DNA from: Aestuariimicrobium kwangyangense DSM 21549
GTDB taxonomy: Bacteria; Actinomycetota; Actinomycetes; Propionibacteriales; Propionibacteriaceae
Direction of reading: 5' to 3'
Assembly (NCBI RefSeq): GCF_000421525.1
Contig: NZ_ATXE01000002.1
Span: 558,001 to 622,000, forward strand
DNA: 64,000 bases
The translations under genes and the position numbers were made by a program. Of the stretch, positions 47,709-56,573 are shown piece by piece; positions within the stretch are counted from its first letter, which is position 1, and each line of letters starts with the position of its first letter. The notes under the pieces were generated by a model, which worked only from the letters and a program-made list of their open reading frames with translations, was not told the origin of the DNA and did not search any database.

Positions 47709-48344
47709 TCAACTGGCGTTCCTCACGTCCAGGTGGATCACCCCGTAGTCGTATCCCTTCCGCCGGTAGACCACACTGGGCCGACCCGACTCGGCGTCGG
47801 AGTAGAGGAAGAAGTCGTGCCCGACCAACTCCATCTCGTCGAGCGCCTGGGCGAGCGTCAGCGGGGCCCCGCTGAACTCCTTCTCCTTCACCACCAGGGG
47901 GCCGTCACCGATCACGTCGAGTCCGGCGACGGTGTGGTGGCTGTCCGACCCGTTGACCTGGTGTTCTCCGTCCAGACCTTCCGACGAACCGGCCTCGATC
48001 AGGGGGGCGCCGAAGTGATCCGCGGTCCGCAGCCCGTGGTGGTGGTGCTTGCGCCGATCCTGGGCCTTGCGAAGCTGGGTCTTGAGACGTTCCATGGCCT
48101 TGTCGAAGGCGGCCAGCTTGTCGTCGGCCAGTCCTTCTGCACGCACCACCGGACCCTTGCTCCGGAGGGTGATCTCGGCGATCACGTCCTGGTCGCGACC
48201 TCGGCGGGCCGGCTCGACGGTGAACTCCACCTCGACCCGCTGCACCCGGTCACGGAACCTCTCAACGGTGCTGATCCGTTCGACCACCTGCTCCTTCACG
48301 GTGTCGCTGACATTGCAGTGACGGCCCTGAACGACGATGTCCAT
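47709..48344 (-). CDS. hpf: Long-form ribosome hibernation-promoting factor
   Basis: 211 residues. The N-terminal beta-alpha-beta domain (MDIVVQGRHCNVSDTVKE and FTVEPARRGRDQ) binds the 30S decoding centre, and the C-terminal dimerisation domain ends with VVYRRKGYDYGVIHLDVR, so 100S ribosome dimers can form. The linker holds a run of four His. AGGAG is six bases before the ATG. The order secA, hpf, comF, lpqB, mtrB, mtrA is the mycobacterial one. Confidence 0.95.
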   Translation of the reverse strand: MDIVVQGRHCNVSDTVKEQVVERISTVERFRDRVQRVEVEFTVEPARRGRDQDVIAEITLRSKGPVVRAEGLADDKLAAFDKAMERLKTQLRKAQDRRKHHHHGLRTADHFGAPLIEAGSSEGLDGEHQVNGSDSHHTVAGLDVIGDGPLVVKEKEFSGAPLTLAQALDEMELVGHDFFLYSDAESGRPSVVYRRKGYDYGVIHLDVRNAS

Positions 48345-48383
48345 CTCAATCTCCTATGTTTGCCTGGGTCCAGACATGACACA

Positions 48384-48423
48384 GGCACGAACCTGCGAGC
48401 AATCGAGGGCTGCAGGTCGTGCC
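48384..48423 (-). terminator. Hairpin between comF and hpf
   Basis: GGCACGACCTGC pairs with GCAGGTTCGTGCC (one bulge) around a 15-base loop, 20 bases after the comF stop. It may be a terminator or part of the hpf leader. Confidence 0.45.
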
Positions 48424-48442
48424 ATGCACCAACGTTACCGAG

Positions 48443-49123
48443 TCACCCAGCAGGTGTCTGCCGGGGCGTGCTTTGCGCGTGTCTGAGTTCGGACGAGGCC
48501 ACTGTGGCCGCCCCCGAGACCGTCCAACCGGCCCTGGTCAGGGCGGTGGCGGCAGCCGTCAGGCTGGCCCCGGTCGTGATCACGTCGTCGACCAGGAGCA
48601 CCCTGCCTGACCCGCTCTGGGCGCGCATGGCGGCGGCCATGTTCTGCCACCGCTCGGTTCGTCCGAGGTCGAACTGGTCGGAGCCGGATCGCGCCACCCG
48701 CAGCAGCGGCTCGTGGGACCATCCCAGGCGCCTCGCCACCGCTCGTGCCAACGCCCGGGCATGGTCGTGGCCGCGCTCGGCAACAGCCTTGGAGCGAGAG
48801 GGAACCGGGACGACCAGCATCGGCTCACACCAGCCGGCCAGCCCCACTCGCAGCGAGACGGCCTCGGCGAAAGGACGGGTGAGGCCCCAACCACCTTCGT
48901 CCTTCCACGCCTTCACCAGCGCCGGCACCGGTGGGCGGTAGCTGCACGCCGCCACCACCGGCCACCCCGGTGCCGGTCCGACCAGGCGGAGGGGGGTGGG
49001 GCGGGCCAAGGCGGCCAGGCAGTCCCCGCAGGCGCCCCAGCCCGGACGACCGCACCCCGGGCAGGACGAGCCCAGGAAGAGGTCGGCGGTGGCGTCGAGC
49101 AGCGCGCGAACGCGTGGTTCCAT
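48443..49123 (-). CDS. ComF-family phosphoribosyltransferase-like protein
   Basis: 226 residues. An N-terminal zinc-binding pair (CPGCGRPGWGACGDC) is followed by a PRTase fold with the PRPP loop VLLVDDVITTGASLTAAA. In naturally competent bacteria ComF helps DNA uptake; in most actinobacteria its role is unknown. GGAG touches the ATG at 49123 with no spacing, so translation may depend on coupling or a later start. It lies downstream of lpqB. Confidence 0.85.
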   Translation of the reverse strand: MEPRVRALLDATADLFLGSSCPGCGRPGWGACGDCLAALARPTPLRLVGPAPGWPVVAACSYRPPVPALVKAWKDEGGWGLTRPFAEAVSLRVGLAGWCEPMLVVPVPSRSKAVAERGHDHARALARAVARRLGWSHEPLLRVARSGSDQFDLGRTERWQNMAAAMRAQSGSGRVLLVDDVITTGASLTAAATALTRAGWTVSGAATVASSELRHAQSTPRQTPAG

Positions 49124-49191
49124 CTCCTGATCATCACCCGCTCAAGTGGCCACCGCGGACCGCCTGTGGACAACTCGGGCGACGTGGGGAC

Positions 49192-50943
49192 TCAGCCCGG
49201 GAGCACCGCACTGGTGACGCCGCCGACGACCAGCCGCCATCGGAACCGGTCCTCGAACCGCCAGACGCGGTTGTCATTGCCGCGGATCACGGCCGTCACG
49301 CCCTGACGTCGAGGAGTGGCGGACAGCGACACCGGTTCGATGTCGCTGGCTGACGGACCGAGCGCCTCGACCAAGGCGCCATCGGCCGAGACGCTCCACA
49401 CCGAGGTGCGGGAGTCCTGGGCGGTGGGGCTCAGCACCACCAGGGTCGCGGGCTCGGCCCAGCCCACGTCCCGGGGGTTCTCGAGCCGCCCCGAGGTGGT
49501 GGTGACGGGCATCTCGAGCCAGCCGTCCGCCGTGATGGTCTCGGTGCCCCGGAGCCTCACCAGACCGAGCACGCGGGTCTTGCCCGACTCGACGATCAGG
49601 GCCATCGTGGTGCGGTCCGGCGAGATGCGGAAGGCGCTCACCGTGCCCACGGGCAGATCCTTCACCGGGAAGCGGTGCACCTGTCCGTCCAGGGTCATCC
49701 GCAGCAGGGTCGGCTGCCCCTCGATCGTCCCGATGCTCCACACGGTGCCGTCGAGCATCACCTGGGGTCGACACAGTTGGGTGGCGGTCACGCGTCGGGT
49801 GGCCTGGTCGGAGCCGAACTGGGTGGTCCACACCTCGGTACGCGCGACGTTGACCACCACGACGGTGCCCAGGTCGGGGCCGACGTCGACGTTGCCGGGA
49901 ACCCCGCCCCAGCTGCGTCCACCGAAGGCCCCACTGATCGGGGTGAACTCGGGGGAACCGCCCTCGACGATGCGCCCCACCACCTGGTCGCGGACGACCA
50001 CCAGGTCGGACGCGGCGCGCTGCTCGACGGGCTGGTAGGAGTCGAAATCCGAGCGCCGGATGCGGGTCGGGTCGGAGGCCCGTGGGATCTGCCACACCTG
50101 GCCGCCCGCCTGCAGTCGCACCGCCTGCACCTGGTCGAACTCGGTCAAGGTGGTGACGATCTGTGCGGCCGCGCGGGTACGCGCCCCCTCGGAGAGCACG
50201 TTCAACTGCGTCGACAGGTTGACCAGGGCCAATCCGTCGGAATCGATGCTGACGGTCGTGCTGCCCTTGGCCTCCGCCGGGAGCGCGGTCCCCACCGCTT
50301 GACCCAGCCAGGTGCTGGGGCCGGCCAGCAGGGCGTCGAGGGCGCGGCTGGGGTTGGCCGCGGTGTCGGGCACGTGCACCAGTTGCGGTGCCAGCATCGA
50401 ACTGTCGGCTGACAGGAACCAGATCGTGATCGGCGAGTAGTAGCGGGTGAACAGGGTGTGGGCCAGCAGCAATCCCTCGGGGGGGTTGCCGATTCGCCAC
50501 TGCCCGCCCACCCGCTGCATCCCGAAGTCGTGCTGCAACGTGCCCTGACCGGGGACGAAACGACCCTGCCCGTCGACCTGCCCCACCAGGGGCGCCGTGA
50601 TCACCGCCGACTTGTCGGTGGTGATCGGCGGATGGTCCTGGGGGTCGTAGATGACAGCACCGCTGTCGGGCTTCCAACTCTTGGCCGCACCCTCGGTGAG
50701 ATATTGGCGCGCCACCTGGTACCCCGGTGTCGGGGTGGCCATCGCCGTCAGGAACCCCGCGAGGATCACCTCGGTGTTGCCTCCGCGGGATGGCGGCAAC
50801 GGAGCGATGTCGACGCCCTGCGAGTTCTGTTCCAGCGGTGTCTGGCTGATCCGGGTGACGGGTCCGGAGGTGGCGATGGTGGCGCACCCGCTCGCAGCCA
50901 GGGCGACGGGGACGAGGGCGAACAGGTCTCGACGGCGGATCAC
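49192..50943 (-). CDS. lpqB: LpqB, MtrB-associated lipoprotein
   Basis: 583 residues. A short signal with twin Arg and lipobox AASGC at residues about 17-21 anchors it outside the membrane. A GerMN domain (residues about 190-300) is followed by a beta-propeller-like LpqB domain. In mycobacteria LpqB binds the sensor domain of MtrB and adjusts MtrAB signalling. The GTG at 50943 overlaps the mtrB stop by four bases, completing the coupled mtrA-mtrB-lpqB operon. Confidence 0.93.
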   Translation of the reverse strand: MIRRRDLFALVPVALAASGCATIATSGPVTRISQTPLEQNSQGVDIAPLPPSRGGNTEVILAGFLTAMATPTPGYQVARQYLTEGAAKSWKPDSGAVIYDPQDHPPITTDKSAVITAPLVGQVDGQGRFVPGQGTLQHDFGMQRVGGQWRIGNPPEGLLLAHTLFTRYYSPITIWFLSADSSMLAPQLVHVPDTAANPSRALDALLAGPSTWLGQAVGTALPAEAKGSTTVSIDSDGLALVNLSTQLNVLSEGARTRAAAQIVTTLTEFDQVQAVRLQAGGQVWQIPRASDPTRIRRSDFDSYQPVEQRAASDLVVVRDQVVGRIVEGGSPEFTPISGAFGGRSWGGVPGNVDVGPDLGTVVVVNVARTEVWTTQFGSDQATRRVTATQLCRPQVMLDGTVWSIGTIEGQPTLLRMTLDGQVHRFPVKDLPVGTVSAFRISPDRTTMALIVESGKTRVLGLVRLRGTETITADGWLEMPVTTTSGRLENPRDVGWAEPATLVVLSPTAQDSRTSVWSVSADGALVEALGPSASDIEPVSLSATPRRQGVTAVIRGNDNRVWRFEDRFRWRLVVGGVTSAVLPG

Positions 50944-52514
50944 GGGTGACCCACCTCGTGGGTGACGTTGCGTTCCACCAGGGTGAAGTCGGTGGGGGCC
51001 AACGGCAGGGGCGAACTGCGGAGCACCTGACCGTGCCGGCGCGGCAGCGTCAGCCGGAACTGGGCTCCTCGCTTGGGTCGTCCCCAGGCCGACAACCAAC
51101 CCTCGTGCAGCATCGCGTCCTCCAGACTGATCGCCAGGCCCAGTCCCGTGCCACCCATGGTGCGGGTGCGGGAAGGATCGGCCCGCCAGAACCGGTGGAA
51201 CACCTGCCGCGCCTGCGAGGCGAGGAAGCCGACGCCGTGGTCACGCACGACGATGGCGACGGCTTCGTCGTCCACCTTGACGGTGATGTCGATGGGCAAC
51301 TGTTCGGCGTGCTCGATCGCGTTGGTGATCAGGTTGCGCAGGATTCGCCGGATCCGGCGGGCGTCCACTTCGGCGTAGGCCGTCCCCTCGGCGTGCAGAC
51401 GAAGCTGGGTACCGGCCCTCTCGGCGAACGGTCGCTGGCTCTCGACCTCGGCGGTCACCAGAGCCACCAGGTCGACCTCGTCGAGGTTGAGCACCGCGGC
51501 CCCGGCATCGAACCGGCTGATCTCGAGCAGGTCTCCCAGGAGTCCCTCGAACCGATCCAGTTCGTCGTAGAGCAGTTCGGTGGTCCGTGCCACCGAGGGG
51601 TCGAAGTCCTCCCGACCGTCGTGCAGCAGTTCGGCGGCCATCTTCACCGTGGTGAGCGGGGTGCGCAGTTCGTGGGAGACGTCGGAGACGAACTGTTGCT
51701 GGACGCGCGACAGGTCCTCCAACTGCACGATCTGCTGCTGCAGTTCGGAGGCCATGTGGTTCATCGACGTGGCGAGACTGGCGAGGTCGTCGGTGCCCCG
51801 CACCGCCATCCGTTCGTCGAGGTGGCCGTCGGCCAGCCGTCCCGCGATGATGCTCGCCTGCCTGATCGGACGGACCACGTGCGCCGACACGAGGGCGGAG
51901 ATGCCCAGCATGAGGGCCAGCAGCAGCGCTCCAGTGGTGATCAGGGCGCGTTGCATCACCTGGAGCACCTGCACCTCGTGGTTGAGGGGAAAGATGAAGT
52001 AGATGGGATAGGACTGCCCCGACACCGGGGCCTGCAACCGGGCGCCGACTGCGAGCCCCGGGATCGGGGCCACCCTGTCGTCGGACGAGATCACAGTGGT
52101 CGGTGTGACGAACATGCCGTCGGGGTCGGCGGCGACCGCGTCGACCAAGGACTGCGGAACCGAGTCGAGGGCGATACCGGGCGAGACGAATCCCGAGACG
52201 GGTCCCTGGATGACGATGTGGAACTGGCTGCCCGAACTGCCGGCCTCGTCGGCCAGTTGGTTGAGCCGCTCGTACAGGCTGGCGGTGCGCAGGTCGGTGT
52301 CACGCAACTGGCGCTGGATACGGTCCAGCGAGCTCGACGCCTCCGCGATCGCCGCACTCCGCTTGCCCGCCATCACGCCGTCGGTGGCCTGTCGCATGAT
52401 CAGCCAGCCGCTCAGCAGCACCACGATGATGGAGCCGATCACGGTCGACGAGATCACCCGCAGCGGCAGGGACGACCACCACCACTGACCGATCGTGCGA
52501 CGTCGCTGGTTCAC
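50940..52514 (-). CDS. mtrB: MtrB sensor histidine kinase
   Basis: 524 residues. One membrane segment near residue 20-40 (VIGSIIVVLLSGWLI), an extracytoplasmic sensor of about 160 residues, a second segment (ALITTGALLLALMLGISALV), HAMP, then FVSDVSHELRTPLTTV with the phosphorylated His, NLITNAIEHA (N box) and GTGLGLAIS (G box). It phosphorylates MtrA. GTG at 52514 overlaps the mtrA stop by four bases; the longer frame upstream is a shadow of mtrA. Confidence 0.94.
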   Translation of the reverse strand: MNQRRRTIGQWWWSSLPLRVISSTVIGSIIVVLLSGWLIMRQATDGVMAGKRSAAIAEASSSLDRIQRQLRDTDLRTASLYERLNQLADEAGSSGSQFHIVIQGPVSGFVSPGIALDSVPQSLVDAVAADPDGMFVTPTTVISSDDRVAPIPGLAVGARLQAPVSGQSYPIYFIFPLNHEVQVLQVMQRALITTGALLLALMLGISALVSAHVVRPIRQASIIAGRLADGHLDERMAVRGTDDLASLATSMNHMASELQQQIVQLEDLSRVQQQFVSDVSHELRTPLTTVKMAAELLHDGREDFDPSVARTTELLYDELDRFEGLLGDLLEISRFDAGAAVLNLDEVDLVALVTAEVESQRPFAERAGTQLRLHAEGTAYAEVDARRIRRILRNLITNAIEHAEQLPIDITVKVDDEAVAIVVRDHGVGFLASQARQVFHRFWRADPSRTRTMGGTGLGLAISLEDAMLHEGWLSAWGRPKRGAQFRLTLPRRHGQVLRSSPLPLAPTDFTLVERNVTHEVGHP

Positions 52515-53230
52515 TCGTCCTCGATGGGGTCCCCGGCCCGATACCCGACCCCTCTGACGGTGATCACGGTCTCGGGACGCTCGGGGTCGCGCTCGATCTT
52601 GCTGCGCAGGCGTTGCACGTGGACGTTGACCAGGCGGGTGTCGGCGGCGTGGCGGTAACCCCACACCTGCTCGAGCAGTTGCTCACGGCTGAAGACCTGG
52701 GTGGGACGACGCGCCAGCGCCAGCAACAGGTCGAACTCCAGCGGGGTGAGCGAGATCAGGGCGCCCCGACGGGTGACGGTGTGTCGTTCGGTGTTGATGC
52801 GCAGGTCACCGATCCGCAGGATGGTGGGCACGCTGTCCTCGACCTCGAGCCGCCGCAGACGGGTGCGGATGCGAGCCACCAGTTCCTTGGCCCGGAACGG
52901 CTTGGAGACGTAGTCATCGGCGCCGGCCTCCAGCCCTGTCACCACGTCGGTCGTGTCGGACTTGGCGGTCAGCATCACGATCGGCACCCCGGACTCCTGC
53001 CGGATGTCACGGCAGATCTGCACCCCGTCACGGCCCGGCAACATGAGGTCGAGCAGCACCAGGTCGGGTTTGGTCTCGCGGAACATCTGCAGGGCCTTCG
53101 AGCCGTGTCCGCACCGCGCGGTGTCGAATCCCTCCTGACGCAGCACGATCTGCAGCATCTCGGCGAGCGCCGAATCGTCGTCCACCACCAGCACGCGCTG
53201 CCGCGTGCCACCGCGGGTCGGTTCGGCCAC
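52511..53230 (-). CDS. mtrA: MtrA response regulator
   Basis: 239 residues of the OmpR/PhoB class. VLVVDDDSALAEML holds the acidic pocket, LVLLDLMLPGRDG the phosphorylated Asp, and the C-terminal winged helix has TPLEFDLLLAL and RLVNVHVQRLRSKIERDP. MtrA controls cell-wall hydrolases, division and osmoprotection in actinobacteria, and is essential in M. tuberculosis. GTG at 53230 is chosen because GAGGAGGG lies seven bases upstream. A TAGCAT box about 55 bases upstream could be the promoter. Confidence 0.96.
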   Translation of the reverse strand: MAEPTRGGTRQRVLVVDDDSALAEMLQIVLRQEGFDTARCGHGSKALQMFRETKPDLVLLDLMLPGRDGVQICRDIRQESGVPIVMLTAKSDTTDVVTGLEAGADDYVSKPFRAKELVARIRTRLRRLEVEDSVPTILRIGDLRINTERHTVTRRGALISLTPLEFDLLLALARRPTQVFSREQLLEQVWGYRHAADTRLVNVHVQRLRSKIERDPERPETVITVRGVGYRAGDPIEDE

Positions 53231-53283
53231 TGCGAATCCCTCCTCGGACGGGCATCGCCGCCCGGGCAATGCTTCATCACGAC

Positions 53284-53289
53284 ATGCTA
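53284..53289 (-). promoter_or_regulatory. Candidate -10 box of the mtrA-mtrB-lpqB operon
   Basis: TAGCAT on the minus strand, about 46 bases from the predicted transcription start to the mtrA GTG. The same hexamer lies upstream of secA. Confidence 0.4.
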
Positions 53290-53336
53290 ACGCCCACCCC
53301 ACAACGGGGAGGCTGGCAGGCGGGCTGCCGATGGAC

Positions 53337-53903
53337 TCAGTTCTGGTCGGGGTCGTCGACCCAGGTCGACAGCAACCCGAGTTCACCGCCCTGACGGCGC
53401 AGCACACGTCGCCACAGGTTGCGTTGGTCGGAGCCGAAGAGGTCGGTCTCGCGGGCCGGCACCCGGTACCAGTCACCCCGCAGCAGTTCACCCTCCAGCT
53501 GACCTGACTCCCAACCGGCGTAGCCAGCGAAGATGCGCAGGTTGGAGTAGGCGCCCGTGACGATCTCGGTGGGGGTGTCGAGGTGGAGCAGTCCCACGTC
53601 TCCCTGCACCCGTCGCCAGCCCGGGGGTTCCTCGGCGGGCTGGTTCAGGCGGGCGACACAGATGGCACCGTTCGGCGAGACCGGGCCGCCCTGGAAGAGC
53701 AGTTGCGGGGGGCTGACCAGCGGCACCCACGAGGGCAGCACCTCGTCGAGATCGGCGTCGGCGAGCCGGTTGAGCACGACCCCGAGGGCACCGGACTCGT
53801 CCGCGTCGAGCAGGTAGACGACCGACTGCTCGAAGAAGCCGCCGCTCTGCTCGGCGCTGGCCACCAGGAGTTCACCCGCTGTGGGTCGGTTGCCGCTGCT
53901 CAC
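53337..53903 (-). CDS. YqgE/AlgH family protein
   Basis: 188 residues covering the whole UPF0301 fold. GELLVASAEQSGGFFEQSVVYLL and LFQGGPVSPNGAICV are the conserved blocks, and IFAGYAGWESGQLEGEL is the strongest signature. Function is unknown in most bacteria; in some it affects alginate regulation. The start is GTG at 53903 with AAGGA seven bases upstream. It ends shortly before the mtrA promoter, on the same strand. Confidence 0.88.
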   Translation of the reverse strand: MSSGNRPTAGELLVASAEQSGGFFEQSVVYLLDADESGALGVVLNRLADADLDEVLPSWVPLVSPPQLLFQGGPVSPNGAICVARLNQPAEEPPGWRRVQGDVGLLHLDTPTEIVTGAYSNLRIFAGYAGWESGQLEGELLRGDWYRVPARETDLFGSDQRNLWRRVLRRQGGELGLLSTWVDDPDQN

Positions 53904-53967
53904 CCTTCCATCCTTGCACGGGCGAAACGGGGGCAGGGGCACCGGCGGCGCAGGTCCGGGAACCACA

Positions 53968-54004
53968 ACGCCCTCGCCCCGCGCGGTGGCGGGAACGAGG
54001 GCGT
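53968..54004 (-). terminator. Terminator of the tmRNA gene
   Basis: ACGCCCTCG and CGAGGGCGT enclose an inner stem CCCGC/GCGGG with a six-base loop. The sequence after it reads TTGTGGTT. It starts eight bases after the mature tmRNA end. Confidence 0.8.
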
Positions 54005-54011
54005 GCAGCAG

Positions 54012-54380
54012 GGGTGGAGGTGGCGGGAATTGAACCCGCGTCCTCGAGAGATGAACCAGGACTTCTCCGGGCGCAGTCGTCATGACGTTCTACTTGGCTC
54101 CAGTGCTTCTGACGACAGATCACTGACAAGCCCAGTCGCAGTGAAGTCCCACCTCTCCCCTGCAACGCAGGAGAGGCAGCAAGCCTCCTTGATGAGGCCA
54201 GGATCCGGACGGAAGGCTACATCCGGTCTGACCCTTCGGTCACTGCTCAGGCAGCGAGAGCGAAGTCTGCGCGAGTGTTGTCGGCAGTTATTGGTTTCCA
54301 GGGAACATTTACGAGTTGACCCCAGATTCTCGGCCCGCTTCTCCTGGGACTATCGTCCCAAGTCGAAACCAGTCACCCCC
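54012..54380 (-). ncRNA. ssrA: Transfer-messenger RNA (tmRNA)
   Basis: The tRNA-like ends are clear: 5' GGGGGTG pairs with 3' CACCTCC, with discriminator A at 54015, and the T arm reads GCGGG-TTCAATT-CCCGC. The 5' segment GGTTTCGACTTGGGACGATAG is typical. The tag reading frame is at 54285-54247 (first codon GCC, stop TGA) and encodes ADNTRADFALAA, the ALAA-ending degradation signal. After the discriminator the genome has CCC, so the terminal CCA is not encoded. tmRNA with SmpB rescues stalled ribosomes and tags the peptide for proteolysis. TACACT at 54438-54433 is a probable -10 box, leaving a short precursor leader. The start and end are accurate to within a few bases. Confidence 0.95.
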
Positions 54381-54432
54381 TGTTGAGTTGTGACGTCCGC
54401 TCCCCCGAGGGGGCTACGACCGCCGAAGGTCC

Positions 54433-54438
54433 AGTGTA
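54433..54438 (-). promoter_or_regulatory. Probable -10 box of ssrA
   Basis: TACACT on the minus strand, 52 bases upstream of the mature 5' end and downstream of the DUF1707 gene stop. Confidence 0.45.
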
Positions 54439-54444
54439 CCCGGT

Positions 54445-55089
54445 TCAGCGACCCAGCTCACGCGGTTTTCCGCTGTCGTTGAGCAGCTTGATGGGGTTGA
54501 TGCTGGTGAGGAACGTGTCGGAGTCCTCGCCGCTGGCCGCCTTGGCACCCCCGACCACCGTCACGATCAGCCAGGCCAGTCCGACGACAGCCGTCACCCA
54601 GCTGAGCGGATCGATGATCGCACCGACGATGATGGCCCCCACCATCGCGATCGACAGCGCAATCTGGGTGTTGAACGACTTGGCGGCCTCGCGATGGGCG
54701 AAGGTTCCGGGGCTGGTGGCTGCGTAGGTGATGGCCGGACCGATGAAGCCCAGTGCGAGGGCCGAGAAGTGTGCGAAGCCGGCGGCTCCCTTGCCCGTGC
54801 GCCCGTCGCGGTGCTGGTTGAGCATCGGGGCGTAGGCGGGGTGGGCGCCCACCGCGGCGCTCGACAGGGGCACGCTGACGAGCCCGGCGAAGGCACGGTT
54901 GAGATCGGCGCGGGTGCGGGCCAGGAGGGCTTGGCCGACCCGCTGGTCGAGCTCCTCGGCGGTGATGCGACCCTCGGCATAGGCGTTCTGCAGGTAGGCG
55001 AGGGCCCGGTCTCGTTGGGCCTCGGTCACCAGGAGGGAAAGGCTCGGGTGCTGGGACGCCGGAGGAAGGGCAGGGGCGGGCTGGATCAT
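54445..55089 (-). CDS. DUF1707 (SHOCT-like) and DUF4870-type membrane protein
   Basis: 214 residues. Residues about 20-72 (LVTEAQRDRALAYLQNAYAEGRITAEELDQRVGQAL) form a DUF1707 domain, an actinobacterial SHOCT-like module. The C-terminal half has FSALALGFIGPAITYAA and two further hydrophobic stretches around IALSIAMVGAIIVGAII, as in the Tic20-like DUF4870 family. It is an inner-membrane protein of unknown role. The ATG at 55089 lies six bases after AAGAAT, so it may be leaderless; the longer frame upstream is not coding. Confidence 0.8.
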   Translation of the reverse strand: MIQPAPALPPASQHPSLSLLVTEAQRDRALAYLQNAYAEGRITAEELDQRVGQALLARTRADLNRAFAGLVSVPLSSAAVGAHPAYAPMLNQHRDGRTGKGAAGFAHFSALALGFIGPAITYAATSPGTFAHREAAKSFNTQIALSIAMVGAIIVGAIIDPLSWVTAVVGLAWLIVTVVGGAKAASGEDSDTFLTSINPIKLLNDSGKPRELGR

Positions 55090-55095
55090 GCGACC

Positions 55096-55101
55096 ATTCT
55101 T
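55096..55101 (-). promoter_or_regulatory. -10 box for the DUF1707 gene
   Basis: AAGAAT on the minus strand, a six-base spacer, then ATG at 55089. Weaker than the other boxes in this window. Confidence 0.35.
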
Positions 55102-55166
55102 CCGCGCGGGCCGTTGGGCAGCGATCGGGCGCGACCCCGAATCACCCCGGATTGGGTACCTTCCAC

Positions 55167-55172
55167 TACCCT
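55167..55172 (+). promoter_or_regulatory. -10 box for leaderless FKBP gene
   Basis: TACCCT, a seven-base spacer, then ATG at 55180. Confidence 0.55.
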
Positions 55173-55179
55173 CGTGGCC

Positions 55180-55551
55180 ATGACTGAAAAGCCTGAAGTT
55201 GAGTTTCCCGAGGGTCCTGCCCCCACCGAACTGGTCATCACCGACCTGATCGAGGGCGAGGGCGACGAGGCCACTGCCGGCCAGACCGTGGCCGTGCACT
55301 ACGTGGGGGTCTCGTACTCCACCGGCGAGGAGTTCGACTCCAGCTACGGCCGGGGCGAGCCCCTGTCGTTCCCCCTCGGCGCCGGCATGGTCATCCAGGG
55401 ATGGGACCAAGGGGTCCAGGGGATGAAGGTGGGCGGACGTCGCCAGTTGGTGATCCCCGCACACCTGGCCTACGGCGACCGAGGCGCCGGTGGCGTCATC
55501 AAGCCGGGCGAGACCCTGATCTTCGTGTGCGACCTCGTCGGCGTCCGCTGA
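55180..55551 (+). CDS. FKBP-type peptidyl-prolyl cis-trans isomerase
   Basis: 123 residues, a single FKBP domain. VAVHYVGVSYSTGEEFDSSYGRG, FPLGAGMVIQGWDQGVQGMKVG and LVIPAHLAYGDRGAGGVI cover the binding pocket, with its aromatic and Asp residues intact. No signal peptide is present, so it is cytosolic. It catalyses proline isomerisation during folding. The ATG is leaderless with TACCCT seven bases upstream. It converges on smpB. Confidence 0.94.
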   Translation: MTEKPEVEFPEGPAPTELVITDLIEGEGDEATAGQTVAVHYVGVSYSTGEEFDSSYGRGEPLSFPLGAGMVIQGWDQGVQGMKVGGRRQLVIPAHLAYGDRGAGGVIKPGETLIFVCDLVGVR

Positions 55552-55622
55552 CTGCGGACCGAGGCACCCCGACACGACCCGAACCACCCATACCCAGGCC
55601 GCCGGCCGGTTGACCGAAGGGC

Positions 55623-56096
55623 TCAGCCGCGCCGGCGGCGCTGCGCCAGCTCCCGTTCGACCTCGCGGTTGGCGTCGCGCTCGGCGATCGTCTGCCGCTT
55701 GTCCCACTCCTTCTTTCCGGTCGCCAGTGCCAACTCGACCTTGGCGTAGCCGTCGGAGAAGTAGATCGACAGCGGGACGATGGTTCGTCCCGAATGGTCG
55801 GTCTCCCGCGCCAACTTGTCGATCTCGCGGCGGTTCAGCAACAGCTTGCGGGTGCGCCTGGTCGCGTGGTTGGTCCACGTGCCGAAGGCGTACTCCGGGA
55901 TGTGCGCGTTGCGCAGCCACGCCTCACCGTCATCGATGGTGGCGAACGCATCGGCCAGCGAGGCCCGCCCCTGACGCAGGGACTTCACCTCGGTACCGGT
56001 CAGCACCAGCCCAGCCTCGAACCGCTCCCCCACGTGGAAGTCGTGGAAGGCCTTCTTGTTCTGGGCGATGAGCTTGCGGCCCTTCTCGCGTGGCAT
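55623..56096 (-). CDS. smpB: SmpB, tmRNA-binding protein
   Basis: 157 residues. [32 protein letters not shown] and the basic C-terminal tail ([18 protein letters not shown]) are the family hallmarks. SmpB brings tmRNA to stalled ribosomes and its tail reads the empty decoding site. ATG at 56096 gives the usual N-terminus; no clear Shine-Dalgarno sequence is seen. Its partner ssrA is 1.3 kb downstream, separated by the FKBP and DUF1707 genes. Confidence 0.96.
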   Translation of the reverse strand: MPREKGRKLIAQNKKAFHDFHVGERFEAGLVLTGTEVKSLRQGRASLADAFATIDDGEAWLRNAHIPEYAFGTWTNHATRRTRKLLLNRREIDKLARETDHSGRTIVPLSIYFSDGYAKVELALATGKKEWDKRQTIAERDANREVERELAQRRRRG

Positions 56097-56226
56097 GGGT
56101 GTCGTCCGATCTGGTGGGGTGCTGCGACCTCCCAGCATAGGCCGACGAGCATCACCCGCCCACCCAATTCGAGGGCCACTGCGTCCTCCGGCGCGGTCCG
56201 TGCGCTCCTTCACGCCCTCGGCGGGC

Positions 56227-56559
56227 TCAGCGGGAGGGCAGTGACCTGGCGGCGGTGACCCCGTGGTCAACGATGCGTTGCAGGTCCTCGTCGGTGGCCA
56301 CGGCTTCTGGCAGCACCGCCAGCCAGCCCTTCATGGGACGACCCTTCATCTCCATCCCGGTGATGGCCACCCCGTCGATGATGCCCCCGCTGTCATCGGG
56401 GTCGGAACGCAGCATCACTCCCCCGGTCGACGAGGCCGCAACCGCCATGGTGCCGTTCACCATGAAGCCGACCCCACCGAACATCCTCTTCTCGCTCACG
56501 CCGTCGACCCCGGCCAGTGCGGCGCGGAGTCGATCGGCGATCACGGGATCGTAGGGCAC
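56227..56559 (-). CDS. TfoX N-terminal domain protein
   Basis: 110 residues. [21 protein letters not shown] and [19 protein letters not shown] are the conserved blocks of the TfoX_N family, here without the C-terminal helix-hairpin domain of competence regulator TfoX. Stand-alone forms are common and their role is not known. GTG at 56559 is the first reasonable start after the M23 stop, 14 bases upstream; the rest of the longer frame is a shadow of the peptidase gene. Confidence 0.75.
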   Translation of the reverse strand: MPYDPVIADRLRAALAGVDGVSEKRMFGGVGFMVNGTMAVAASSTGGVMLRSDPDDSGGIIDGVAITGMEMKGRPMKGWLAVLPEAVATDEDLQRIVDHGVTAARSLPSR

Positions 56560-56573
56560 GACCGAACACTCGC

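Noticed and set aside
53904-54386. Open frames on both strands across the tmRNA region
   Set aside because: The sequence there is constrained by tmRNA structure and by its terminator, so the frames are incidental.
54402-54416. CCCCC-GA-GGGGG inverted repeat upstream of ssrA as a terminator
   Set aside because: The usable stem is only about four base pairs and it lies downstream of a likely ssrA -10 box, where a terminator would be counterproductive.
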